Source: Eubacteriales bacterium
GTDB lineage: Bacteria > Bacillota > Clostridia > Lachnospirales > Lachnospiraceae
Assembly: GCA_030536995.1 (NCBI GenBank)
Contig: JAUNOY010000009.1
Span: 21,174 to 85,173 of the forward strand
Length of the DNA stretch: 64,000 nucleotides
Direction of reading: 5' to 3'
Of the stretch, positions 1 through 7,698 are shown piece after piece. Within the stretch, counting starts at the first letter, position 1. Every line of letters begins with the position of its first letter. The position numbers were made by a program, and so were the translations under genes. The notes below the pieces were generated by a model, which saw nothing but the letters and a program-made list of their open reading frames with translations, did no database searches and was not told the origin of the DNA.

Positions 1-490
1 TTCAAAGTTTCAAGGGTAATATATATGCTGGCTTCCAGTTTCTCCGCTTCCAGAATTTCTTTAATCTGCGCTGCACTTTTGCCCGCACCACGAAGTGCCA
101 GAGCATCCAGAACAGACTGACGCTGAGTAACGGAAATTCTCTGATTATCGACAACCTGTACCTTTCCCTCATAATCCTGAGCCATAGCCATAGCTGTGGA
201 ACAGGATGCGCTCAATCCGCTTGACATCGGAATATGCACAATTTCATCATACTCTTTTAAAAGAGTATCCCAAAGTCCGCAGATATCCGCCGGGCTGGGC
301 TGTGATGTGGAAATAGGTTCATCATTTTTTAGTCGCTCATAAAATTCTTCCTGAGAAAGAGTGATTCCTTCCAGGTATAATTTCTCATTAATATAAAAAG
401 GCATAGGCACTACAGATATGCCTAATTTACGTCCTTCATCCTGTGTAATGCCGCTGTTACTGTCTGTGACAATGGCAATTTTTCCCATAT
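1..490 (-). CDS. DegV family protein (fatty-acid-binding), N-terminal part
   Basis: The reverse strand reads from an ATG at 490, preceded by GGAGAA, to the window edge without a stop. The protein opens MGKIAIVTDSNSGIT, the standard DegV opening, followed by a Thr/Ser-rich ligand segment (PISTSQPSPADI) and the SSGLSASCSTA loop that holds the lipid carboxylate in this family. DegV proteins bind fatty acids; some (FakB) hand them to the FakA kinase, but no FakA is visible here, so the exact role is open. About 163 residues are present of a usual 280, so the C-terminal half lies outside the window. Confidence 0.9.
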
Positions 491-630
491 TGCATTCTCC
501 TTTTCTGTGTGTGTACTACAGTTCCCTGCATTACCTGTCCCTCGGTTATGTACATACTGAATTAAGTGTACCATATTTTTTTCACTATCTCAATTCCAAA
601 TCACAAATTTGTATAAAAATTGCATAATTA

Positions 631-659
631 TTGTTCCTAACTCTTTCCTGTGTTAAAAT
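631..659 (+). promoter_or_regulatory. Predicted sigma-A promoter of the LUD-domain gene
   Basis: TTGTTC (631-636), a 17-nt spacer, then TAAAAT (654-659) with an upstream TG giving an extended -10. It lies about 45 nt before the gene at 703, which has its own AAGGGG ribosome binding site. Confidence 0.6.
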
Positions 660-702
660 TAATTTACAAATACAGGAAACTTAAAAGAAAGGGGACTTCA
701 TT

Positions 703-1338
703 ATGTCATTTATCGAAAACAGTCACAGACTGGCTGCGGAAACCGTCATTAAGAAATTTGAAAAACGAAATATGGAAGCTTTTTACTGCGCCACGAAAGA
801 AGAAGCGAAAAATCTCGTACTCTCCTTCATTCCGGAAGGCTCTTCCGTTACATGGGGCGGTACAGAATCCATGAAGGAAGCCGGTATCTGCGATGTACTC
901 AGCACAGGAAACTATAACTTTATTGACCGTAAAGACGCAAAAACACCGGAGGAAGCCAGAGCTCTTTATGGAAAAATAGTCTGTGCCGACTATTTTCTCA
1001 CAAGTACCAACGCCTTCACAAAGAACGGAGAACTTGTTAACATAGACGGCGCCAGCAACCGCGTTGCCTGTATTGCCCATGGTCCTGCCAATGTAATCGT
1101 CCTTGCAAGCATGGACAAAATGTGCTCCACTATAGAAGAATGCATCGAACGCATCCATACTCATGCAGCTCCTCCAAACGCTCTTCGTGTAGGAGCAGAT
1201 ACCCCATGTACCAAAACCGGCGTCTGCGCAGACTGCACTTCCCCATCCTGCATCTGCTGCCAGACTCTTATCACCCGCTTTTCCAGAATTCCCGGAAGAA
1301 TCAAAATTGTACTTTGCAACGAAAAACTCGGATTCTAA
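703..1338 (+). CDS. LUD domain protein (lactate-utilisation LutC/DUF162-like)
   Basis: 211 residues. The whole protein fits the LUD (DUF162) fold: an N-terminal helix region, TWGGTESMKEAGI, DYFLTSTNAFTKNGELVNIDG and NRVACIAHGP, which are the conserved ligand-pocket blocks of the family. The C-terminus carries a cysteine cluster (CTKTGVCADC, then CICC) usual in the stand-alone clostridial version. LUD proteins take part in lactate or related 2-hydroxyacid oxidation in LutABC, but this copy stands alone with its own promoter and terminator and no LutA or LutB beside it, so the substrate is unknown. Start chosen at the ATG after AAAGGGGACTTCATT. Confidence 0.85.
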   Translation: MSFIENSHRLAAETVIKKFEKRNMEAFYCATKEEAKNLVLSFIPEGSSVTWGGTESMKEAGICDVLSTGNYNFIDRKDAKTPEEARALYGKIVCADYFLTSTNAFTKNGELVNIDGASNRVACIAHGPANVIVLASMDKMCSTIEECIERIHTHAAPPNALRVGADTPCTKTGVCADCTSPSCICCQTLITRFSRIPGRIKIVLCNEKLGF

Positions 1339-1378
1339 AAGGCTGTGCCGGAAAATCCCCGGCACAGCCTTTTTTATC
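1337..1378 (+). terminator. Rho-independent terminator after LUD gene
   Basis: AAAGGCTGTGCCGG, loop AAAATC, then CCGGCACAGCCTTT followed by a T run. It sits between the converging LUD and EI genes; the A run on the left arm would let it serve both strands. Confidence 0.9.
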
Positions 1379-1395
1379 TTTTTAAGAGATCCGAA

Positions 1396-3012
1396 TCAAT
1401 CCATCTCTCTTACAATCTTACGAACAGGCAGTACAAAGGTCGGAGAAACAGAAAGCTCATCCAGTCCCATTTCCACGAAACGCTCTGTGAGAGTTGTATC
1501 TGCTCCAAGCTCACCGCAGATACCTGCCCAGATTCCCTCTTTATGGGCATTATCCACTACCATCTTAATCATACGCAGGACTGCCTCATGATGAGAATCA
1601 TAGATGTTGTCAAGTTTCGCATTCTGACGGTCAATAGCAAGTGTGTACTGAGTCAGATCGTTGGTTCCGATACTGAAAAAATCAACCTCTTTTGCAAGAA
1701 GGTCACTGATCATAACAGCAGCCGGAGTCTCAATCATAACTCCCTGCTCTACATCATCCTTAAACGGAATGCCCTGCTCTGTCAGTTCCTTTTTCACTTC
1801 TGCAACAATTTCTTTAATCTGCAGAACCTCTTTTACAGAAATAATCATCGGATACATAATGGAAATATTTCCAAACATCGCCGCACGGAACAGAGCTCGC
1901 AACTGTGTCTTGAATACTTCCGGTCTGTCAAGACAGATACGAATTGCGCGATATCCCATTGCAGGATTCTCCTCATGCGCCATATTGAAGTAATCAATCT
2001 GCTTGTCAGCGCCGATGTCCAGAGTACGAATGATAACCTTCTTACCGGCCATATTCTGAGCAACTGTCTTATAAATCTGGAACTGCTCTTCCTCTGTAGG
2101 ATAGTTATCTTTCTCCAGATAAATAAATTCACTTCTGAAAAGACCGATACCTTCGGCATCATTTGCAAGAACACTTGCCACATCAGCTGTGCTTCCGATG
2201 TTTGCATAAAGGTGAAGCTTACGTCCGCTCTTTGTTTCTGTTTGTTTTCCCTTTAATTCCCTGAGCATGGTTCTCTGACGAAGCTCCTCATCCTTCAGTT
2301 CCTGATACTTCTTTAAAGTTTTTTCATCCGGTTCAAGGATAAGAGTTCCGTTTTTGCCATCCACAATTGCCATCATACCATTTACACTGTCATCATACTC
2401 AATGTTGATCAGAGCCGGAATATTCATAGTTCTGGCAAGGATTGCCGTATGAGAGTTAGAAGAACCTTTTCTTGTAACAAATGCCAGCACCTTGGATTTG
2501 TCCATCTGGACTGTTTCACTTGGCGCAAGGTCTTCTGCCACAATAATTGACGGCTCAGAAGCTTCCATATCCCCGTCTCCATGTCCGGAAAGAACTCTTA
2601 CAAGACGGTCGGAAATGTCTTTTACGTCTGCTGCTCTTGCTCTCATATAATCATCGTCCATGCTTGCAAACATAGATGCGAAGTTGTCACCTGTTGTAGC
2701 GACTGCATACTCTGCATTTACGCCCTCTGTGCGGATAATATTGCTGATAGAATCCAGATAATCCCCATCCTCCATCATCATCTGATGAACTTCAAAGATG
2801 GCTGCGCCTGACTCTCCTACTTCCTGAACTGCTTTATCGTAAAGCTTCTGAAGCTGTGCAAGCGCAGTTGCTTTCGCCTCGTCTACACGTTTTACTTCCG
2901 CTTCCACGTCCTCTATATGAAAACGCTTCACGCTTGTGTCTGCTTTCTGAAAAATAGAAATTTTTCCGATTGCAATTCCGGAAAATACGGATTTACCTTC
3001 AAATACTTTCAT
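1396..3012 (-). CDS. ptsI: PTS enzyme I (phosphoenolpyruvate-protein phosphotransferase)
   Basis: Cytosolic enzyme I takes phosphate from PEP and passes it to HPr, feeding all PTS sugar transporters. The translation has the N-terminal HPr-binding and swivel domains, the phospho-His motif (SSNSHTAILAR, about residue 190), then the PEP-binding TIM barrel with the MYPMI segment and the catalytic-Cys loop GICGELGAD near residue 500. About 538 residues, slightly short for EI (about 570) but complete. Two ATGs are adjacent; the second (3012) has the better distance to AGGAG. It follows ptsH by 27 nt and is surely co-transcribed with it. Confidence 0.95.
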   Translation of the reverse strand: MKVFEGKSVFSGIAIGKISIFQKADTSVKRFHIEDVEAEVKRVDEAKATALAQLQKLYDKAVQEVGESGAAIFEVHQMMMEDGDYLDSISNIIRTEGVNAEYAVATTGDNFASMFASMDDDYMRARAADVKDISDRLVRVLSGHGDGDMEASEPSIIVAEDLAPSETVQMDKSKVLAFVTRKGSSNSHTAILARTMNIPALINIEYDDSVNGMMAIVDGKNGTLILEPDEKTLKKYQELKDEELRQRTMLRELKGKQTETKSGRKLHLYANIGSTADVASVLANDAEGIGLFRSEFIYLEKDNYPTEEEQFQIYKTVAQNMAGKKVIIRTLDIGADKQIDYFNMAHEENPAMGYRAIRICLDRPEVFKTQLRALFRAAMFGNISIMYPMIISVKEVLQIKEIVAEVKKELTEQGIPFKDDVEQGVMIETPAAVMISDLLAKEVDFFSIGTNDLTQYTLAIDRQNAKLDNIYDSHHEAVLRMIKMVVDNAHKEGIWAGICGELGADTTLTERFVEMGLDELSVSPTFVLPVRKIVREMD

Positions 3013-3039
3013 CATCTATCTCCTAACTTAAGGACGAAA

Positions 3040-3297
3040 TTAAAGATTTGCTTCAAAGAAAGCTTTCATTACTTCTGCATCTGCTGCTTCTGTATCGCCT
3101 TCAACTGTTACTGTGATTTCATCGTTCTGCTTTACAGCAAGTCCCATGATTCCGAAGATTTTTTTCGCATCGCCTTTTTTCTCACCTTTGCAGATAGTGA
3201 TTGTACTTCCAAGCTTACCTGCCTCTTTAACAAGAAGTCCCGCCGGTCTTGCATGAATTCCCAGTTCATCTTTAATTACATAATTGAATGATACCAT
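3040..3297 (-). CDS. ptsH: HPr-family phosphocarrier protein
   Basis: 85 residues. The active-site His15 lies in GIHARPAG, as in all HPr proteins, so it can accept phosphate from enzyme I encoded just downstream. The regulatory serine normally phosphorylated by HPr kinase (position 46, KSIMG in Bacillus) is replaced by Lys46 (AKKIFGIMG). If the alignment is right, this HPr cannot form P-Ser-HPr and should not act as the CcpA co-repressor. A strong AGGAGG lies 7 nt before the ATG. It could be a Crh-like or secondary HPr, but pairing with ptsI and an intact His15 argue for the general PTS role. Confidence 0.93.
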   Translation of the reverse strand: MVSFNYVIKDELGIHARPAGLLVKEAGKLGSTITICKGEKKGDAKKIFGIMGLAVKQNDEITVTVEGDTEAADAEVMKAFFEANL

Positions 3298-3339
3298 AAC
3301 ATATTCCTCCTAAAAACTTTAGTTTACTGAATTACTGCC

Positions 3340-3369
3340 ATTATACCACACCTTCTATGGGTTCGACTA
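3340..3369 (-). promoter_or_regulatory. Predicted ptsHI promoter
   Basis: On the reverse strand an extended -10, TGGTATAAT (TATAAT at 3340-3345), sits about 42 nt before the ptsH start. The -35 is weak (around AGTCGA), which fits an extended -10 promoter. Confidence 0.6.
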
Positions 3370-3403
3370 TCTTTTTTTACATTTTGTTCAAATTTTTCTT
3401 CTT

Positions 3404-4405
3404 TTATTTGGCATTTTCACGGAAAAAGTGTAGTTTATTCAGGTAAAAAATATAGCCTGTGCCTGTAAACAATGCCGTTTTTCCCAGAGAAAGAATCCCT
3501 TCTGCTTCTGCGGGCGTTTGGGGAAGCATAAAATAAAGCCTTATATTTTCGCTCATCTCCCAAATTTTCCTCTGCCAGAAACCAAAATCTGACCACTTTC
3601 CCGGTATCCAGTCTCCTGGTATATCAAGCAGAGAAATCATCTTCCACAGAACCACCGTCAGAACAGCGACTCCCAACAATGTCCATGCAGTCCTGACCGC
3701 TCCCGTTTTTCCCTTTCTTTTTCCCAGTATTCTCACTGAAATATCAGCAGGCAGTAGAAACACCATAGAAATCATAACAATCCTGATAAAACCTGTGTTT
3801 TGTTTCTTACCGGACAACCCGTTTCTCATAAGAAATCCTTCTGTATCATCCCTGATAAAAACCCTGTCGTATGTCAGTTTTTTATCTTTTTGCGGCCGGA
3901 TATAGAGTACCTGCTGCGAAAAAGGAAGTACCTTTCTCACAGTATACTCTCTTCCCTGAAACTCAATTTTACCACCTGGCTGACAGCTTCCAAAAAGTAT
4001 ATCGGCAGTACGCCTGTCTATTACACAGCCTTCCCTGTCGTCCTCAGCAAACCCTCTGAGCCTCCAGTCAAATATCGTTTCATTTCCTGCAAGCCCCGCT
4101 GCAAAAACCTCCGTACTTCTGCTGTAATCCTTCTGGCTGATTTTTTCAAGCCCCATGTCTCTGTAAAAACAGACTTCTGCCGGATTACGGGTATTTTTTT
4201 CACTGTCCAGAATTTCCGATACGCGACTGTCATCCGGAACAGGTGAAAGCAAAAACACTGTATCCTTCTTCTCCTGCAGGACACTTCCGGCAGATATCAG
4301 CCCGCACAGGAACAATCCAAGAATTATTACTCCACAAAAGATTACCTTTATTCTGTCTGAAAAACCGATTTTGGGCGGGTATTTGCCCGCGCTGTTCCCT
4401 GTCAT
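3404..4405 (-). CDS. MacB/FtsX-like membrane protein (ABC permease-type, orphan)
   Basis: 333 residues. A first membrane segment (about 20-42) is followed by an external domain of roughly 160 residues. Its stretch GCVIDRRTADILFGSCQPGGKI and EYTVRKVLP resembles the MacB periplasmic core, where a VxxLFG.xxPxGKxI...YxVxGV pattern is typical. Membrane segments follow at about 207-225 and 240-260 and perhaps near the C-terminus. It overlaps the preceding adaptor gene by 4 nt (ATGA), so the two are translationally coupled. No ABC ATPase lies in the operon, so energy coupling, if any, comes from elsewhere. The assignment to the MacB/FtsX class is by pattern only; the protein is divergent. Confidence 0.6.
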   Translation of the reverse strand: MTGNSAGKYPPKIGFSDRIKVIFCGVIILGLFLCGLISAGSVLQEKKDTVFLLSPVPDDSRVSEILDSEKNTRNPAEVCFYRDMGLEKISQKDYSRSTEVFAAGLAGNETIFDWRLRGFAEDDREGCVIDRRTADILFGSCQPGGKIEFQGREYTVRKVLPFSQQVLYIRPQKDKKLTYDRVFIRDDTEGFLMRNGLSGKKQNTGFIRIVMISMVFLLPADISVRILGKRKGKTGAVRTAWTLLGVAVLTVVLWKMISLLDIPGDWIPGKWSDFGFWQRKIWEMSENIRLYFMLPQTPAEAEGILSLGKTALFTGTGYIFYLNKLHFFRENAK

Positions 4406-5745
4406 GGCTCCATCAGCCTTACACGGCTGCCGTCTGTGATTTCTCTGTCACTATAAGTAATAATCCTCTGATCTGCCGCAAGAATCCCCTCCTCAAGCGC
4501 AGCAATCGAAGTATTTTTATTTTTCACATCCACATGTACCTTACGCGCCACAAGCACTTCTCCAAGAACGGTTTCCTGTGTATCCGCTACATAAACGAAA
4601 TTTTTTCCATTTTCTTCCCCCAGCGCTCCCAGAGGTACGCAGGCACTATAAGGCCCTTCTTCCCGGGAAATTTCAAAATTCACATTTTCTCCGATTCTGA
4701 AATCAGCATCTGATACGGCAATGGATATTTTGCGAAGCTCCTGGTTCTCCTCTGTCTCTCCCACAGCCTCTATGATTCCTGTCTTTTCTATCCCGTCTGC
4801 ACCTGTAAGAGCCGCTTTTTCACCTGTCTGTACGTATTTAATCTCCTCTGCGCTCACAGTTGTTTCCACACGAAAAGTTCCTGTTGTTTCATAGAGCACC
4901 ATAGCTGCATCCTTCCCTGTCATACTTCCGGTTACTGCAGAAATACTCTTTACCACTCCGTCAACAGGCGCTTTCACCCGTCCTTTTCTTTTGAGGATTT
5001 TATTTAATTTTTCAAGCTCTTCCTGTGCCTGTGCCAGTTCTCTCTTCACATTTTCCACGGTACTGTCCCTGCTTTCTTCTACCCCGGCATCCTCAATTCC
5101 GCGTCTGGCTGCCAGTTTATCCTGATCTCTGCTCATAACTGCCTGATCAATAGCCTCCTGACACATCCTGATTTCGTCCAGCAACGCCTGCTCCTGTGTC
5201 TTATCCACTGGTTCATCTGTGAAATCGCTGGAAAGAGAGGCGTAATAATCCTCAAGCTTCTGTCTTGCTGCCTCTAGTGCCCTCTGCGCATTTGAAATGT
5301 TCACACCGCCGTTTCCCGCCGCTATGTTATAATCCTCCTGCGCCCTTCGAAGAGCTCTGTCCTTTGCCTCCTTTTTCATCTGAGCCTGACTCTCCAAATC
5401 GCCGATTTGCAGGGTTAATTCCTGTATCTCATCTTCTTTTTCCCGAATGATTTCTTTCATCTGCTTCACGGAATATACAAGAAGTGTTTCTCCTTTTTTC
5501 ACGGTCTGTCCCTCACGTACCAGGACCTGCGCCACGAGCTGATTTTCCAGGGCAAAAACCGCACGTTCCTTCGTCCCCTCAACTCTTCCGCTTCCCCGTA
5601 CAATGTGGGAGACTGTCTGATTTTGAATTTTTCCTGTCTCAACCTGCGCTACACTGATGGATGACGCAGCTCTTGATACTACAGTAAAAATAAGCATCGC
5701 TGCAAAAAACATTCCGCACCATTTCAAAATTTTCTTTCTGTCCAT
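4402..5745 (-). CDS. HlyD/RND-type membrane fusion (adaptor) protein
   Basis: 447 residues with an N-terminal membrane anchor (about 10-28), a biotinyl-lipoyl-like first half (VAQVLVREGQTVKKGETLLVY, near 75-95), a long coiled coil (about 100-260, rich in E, Q, K and R), then the second lipoyl half (KGRVKAPVDGVVKSISAVTG) and a beta-barrel region. Such proteins bridge an inner-membrane transporter to the cell exterior in Gram-positives. It lies between sugar-type permeases (2-nt gap) and the MacB-like permease (4-nt overlap), an unusual pairing that suggests one multi-part membrane machine. Confidence 0.85.
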   Translation of the reverse strand: MDRKKILKWCGMFFAAMLIFTVVSRAASSISVAQVETGKIQNQTVSHIVRGSGRVEGTKERAVFALENQLVAQVLVREGQTVKKGETLLVYSVKQMKEIIREKEDEIQELTLQIGDLESQAQMKKEAKDRALRRAQEDYNIAAGNGGVNISNAQRALEAARQKLEDYYASLSSDFTDEPVDKTQEQALLDEIRMCQEAIDQAVMSRDQDKLAARRGIEDAGVEESRDSTVENVKRELAQAQEELEKLNKILKRKGRVKAPVDGVVKSISAVTGSMTGKDAAMVLYETTGTFRVETTVSAEEIKYVQTGEKAALTGADGIEKTGIIEAVGETEENQELRKISIAVSDADFRIGENVNFEISREEGPYSACVPLGALGEENGKNFVYVADTQETVLGEVLVARKVHVDVKNKNTSIAALEEGILAADQRIITYSDREITDGSRVRLMEP

Positions 5746-5747
5746 TT

Positions 5748-6590
5748 TTACTCCTTAATCGCTGTTGAAATAATCCCCTGCTCCAGATAATCCTGTCCTG
5801 CAAGAAAAACAAGCACTGCAGGAATCAGTACGATAACCGAAACTGCAAAAGCTTTTCCTGCCTGTGACGCATCAATTTCCGGAAGATACAGGGACAAACA
5901 CCATAATTCTTTGTTTTTCAGAAATGCCATCGGCTGTTCAATCAAATTCCAGTATTCCAGAAATCCCAGAACAAGCGCTGAAATAATTCCGGGCGACCCC
6001 AGCGGAATGCCAAGCTTCCAGAAACAAAGCCACTCTCCTGCTCCGTCAATCCGTGCAGCCTCAAGAAGAGCCGCAGGAATTCCTTCAAAAAAACGATACA
6101 TAATAAACACCGGAAATGTAGAAAAAATTCCCGGAAGAATAATTCCCGCAAGCGTGTCCAAAAGCCCCAGTCCGTCAAGTACCAGATAATTACTGAGCAT
6201 CAATACCTGAAATGGCATCATCATCAAGGCAATATAAATCAAAAACAGGACATTTTTTCCGGGAAATTTATATTTTGCAAATCCCCATGCTGCAGGTACG
6301 CCAATCAGAATCTGTCCCACAAGAACTCCGGCTGTAATTTTCACAGAGTTCCAGAACATCACGAAAAATTCCGGCGAATCCAGCAATACCTCTATGTACG
6401 CCCGAAGCGTAGGATACAACGGCAGAAATTTCCACGATATATAGCCTCCCTCTCCTGTGAGAAAAGGTTCCAGTACCTGTTTTAATTCCTGACTTCCCAT
6501 AATTGATCCTGCCACTGTAAACAGAATGGGAAAAACAGCCAGAAAAACAAGCGCTGCCAGAATCCCATTCAGTAAATATTTGATTTTCAT
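5748..6590 (-). CDS. Carbohydrate ABC transporter permease, MalG type
   Basis: 280 residues, six predicted membrane segments, N-terminal TM at about 10-30. The ATPase-docking EAA loop reads LLEAARIDGAGEWLCFWKLGIPL, near residue 175, the CUT1 (MalG) form. It forms a heterodimer with the MalF-type partner encoded 4 nt upstream. No MsmK/UgpC-type ATPase is encoded nearby; a shared housekeeping ATPase is common for CUT1 systems in Firmicutes. Substrate cannot be told from sequence. Confidence 0.9.
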   Translation of the reverse strand: MKIKYLLNGILAALVFLAVFPILFTVAGSIMGSQELKQVLEPFLTGEGGYISWKFLPLYPTLRAYIEVLLDSPEFFVMFWNSVKITAGVLVGQILIGVPAAWGFAKYKFPGKNVLFLIYIALMMMPFQVLMLSNYLVLDGLGLLDTLAGIILPGIFSTFPVFIMYRFFEGIPAALLEAARIDGAGEWLCFWKLGIPLGSPGIISALVLGFLEYWNLIEQPMAFLKNKELWCLSLYLPEIDASQAGKAFAVSVIVLIPAVLVFLAGQDYLEQGIISTAIKE

Positions 6591-6594
6591 GCTT

Positions 6595-7443
6595 TTACTG
6601 CTCCTTTCCCCAGGTTTTCCATAAAAGAATAATCAATCCCAGAATAACAGCTCCGGTCACCACAGCAGCCGCAGACATTTTGTCAAGAGAAAGTTCCCTG
6701 TACCAGTTATTAAATAAGTGCTGCAAAAGATACATACTCTCCTGCGGATAATCCCCTGCCACCAGATACGCCTCCCGAAATACCTTGAAGGCATTGAGAA
6801 GAGACAGTACCGTAATTGTAAAAAAAGAAGGCATAAGATTGGGCAGTGTAATAGAAAGAAAGCATTTCCACTCTCCGGCTCCATCCACCTTTGCAGCCTC
6901 ATAAAGAGCCTGCGGAATCGCTGCCAGTCCAGCCATCCAGAGTATCATATCGTATCCCAGATTCCTCCAGAGATAACTGGCAACAAGAACATAAAAAGAA
7001 GCGTCTGTATTCATCCAGTCCAATGCAGGAAGAGATAAAGCTGCCAGAACCCCGTTAAGAATCCCTCTCTTATGAAACAGAAGCTTCCATAAAAGCACCA
7101 CCGATGCTACCGGAATCGCCATGGGAAGGAGAAACGTACTTTTCAAAAGCTGCTGCATTTTTTTCTGCCTTGTAAGAATCACGGCAATCAAAAGAGACAG
7201 ACATACCAGAAGAGGAATACAGACAAGAAAGAACCGCAGCGTATTCATGGCGGCAAGGCGAAACGCGCGGTTTTCAAACACTGCCACATAATTTTGGATT
7301 CCTGTAAATTCCCCGCTCACTGCCCCGAAAAAAGACCGCCTCACAACATCCATACTCGGAATCAGCCAGAAAAGACTGACTCCGGCAAGACTTGGAAGTA
7401 CAAACAACAGCCCTTTCCATGAGCCTTTCTTATATTTTTTCAT
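6595..7443 (-). CDS. Carbohydrate ABC transporter permease, MalF type
   Basis: 282 residues with a first membrane helix at about 12-32 and the EAA loop YEAAKVDGAGEWKCFLSITLPNL near 185. It is first in the leftward operon, directly below the divergent control region, and partners the MalG-type permease 4 nt downstream. The solute-binding lipoprotein that should feed it is transcribed in the opposite direction from the same control region (7699), so binding protein and channel are co-regulated but separately transcribed. Confidence 0.9.
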   Translation of the reverse strand: MKKYKKGSWKGLLFVLPSLAGVSLFWLIPSMDVVRRSFFGAVSGEFTGIQNYVAVFENRAFRLAAMNTLRFFLVCIPLLVCLSLLIAVILTRQKKMQQLLKSTFLLPMAIPVASVVLLWKLLFHKRGILNGVLAALSLPALDWMNTDASFYVLVASYLWRNLGYDMILWMAGLAAIPQALYEAAKVDGAGEWKCFLSITLPNLMPSFFTITVLSLLNAFKVFREAYLVAGDYPQESMYLLQHLFNNWYRELSLDKMSAAAVVTGAVILGLIILLWKTWGKEQ

Positions 7444-7514
7444 AAATTTGTTTTCCTCCGTAATACCTTCGCTCTGTACAACAATACAAAGCGTATATTT
7501 TCTGTGTTATCCTT

Positions 7515-7548
7515 AAGATAGCACAGTCATCTCTAAGGAATCTCTAAA
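7515..7548 (-). promoter_or_regulatory. Promoter with tandem TCS operator, leftward transport operon
   Basis: On the reverse strand: TTTAGAG (7542-7548), 4 nt, CTTAGAG (7531-7537), 10 nt, -10 TATCTT (7515-7520). The two heptamers are 11 bp apart, one helical turn, the usual spacing of OmpR-family half-sites, and they cover the -35 region. The same layout is seen at 7595, 10829 and 10873. Confidence 0.7.
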
Positions 7549-7594
7549 CTCCTTCCCGTCTTTTTCCGAAAAGCTTAAGAAATTCTTTTGTTTC

Positions 7595-7628
7595 TTTAGA
7601 GGAAGTTTAGAGAAAACACTGTTATCCT
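7595..7628 (+). promoter_or_regulatory. Promoter with tandem TCS operator, solute-binding protein gene
   Basis: TTTAGAG (7595-7601), 4 nt, TTTAGAG (7606-7612), 10 nt, -10 TATCCT (7623-7628). It mirrors the leftward site at 7515-7548, so the divergent transport genes should respond together. There is no good -35 hexamer, as expected for an activator-dependent promoter. Confidence 0.7.
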
Positions 7629-7698
7629 AAAAGCATCCTAGCTGTTGAACCTCTTCACAGTTACAGGTAAAATAAAAATAAGAACAGGAGGATGCAAT

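Noticed and set aside
706-1365. 219-codon open frame antisense to the LUD gene
   Set aside because: It lies fully opposite a well-supported conserved gene, has no ribosome site and shows no family motif.
1345-2256. 303-codon open frame opposite enzyme I
   Set aside because: Antisense shadow of ptsI with Cys/His-rich random composition and no start signal.
7645-7698. Longer N-terminus of the binding lipoprotein
   Set aside because: No ribosome site, lies within 20 nt of the predicted -10, and would bury the lipoprotein signal.
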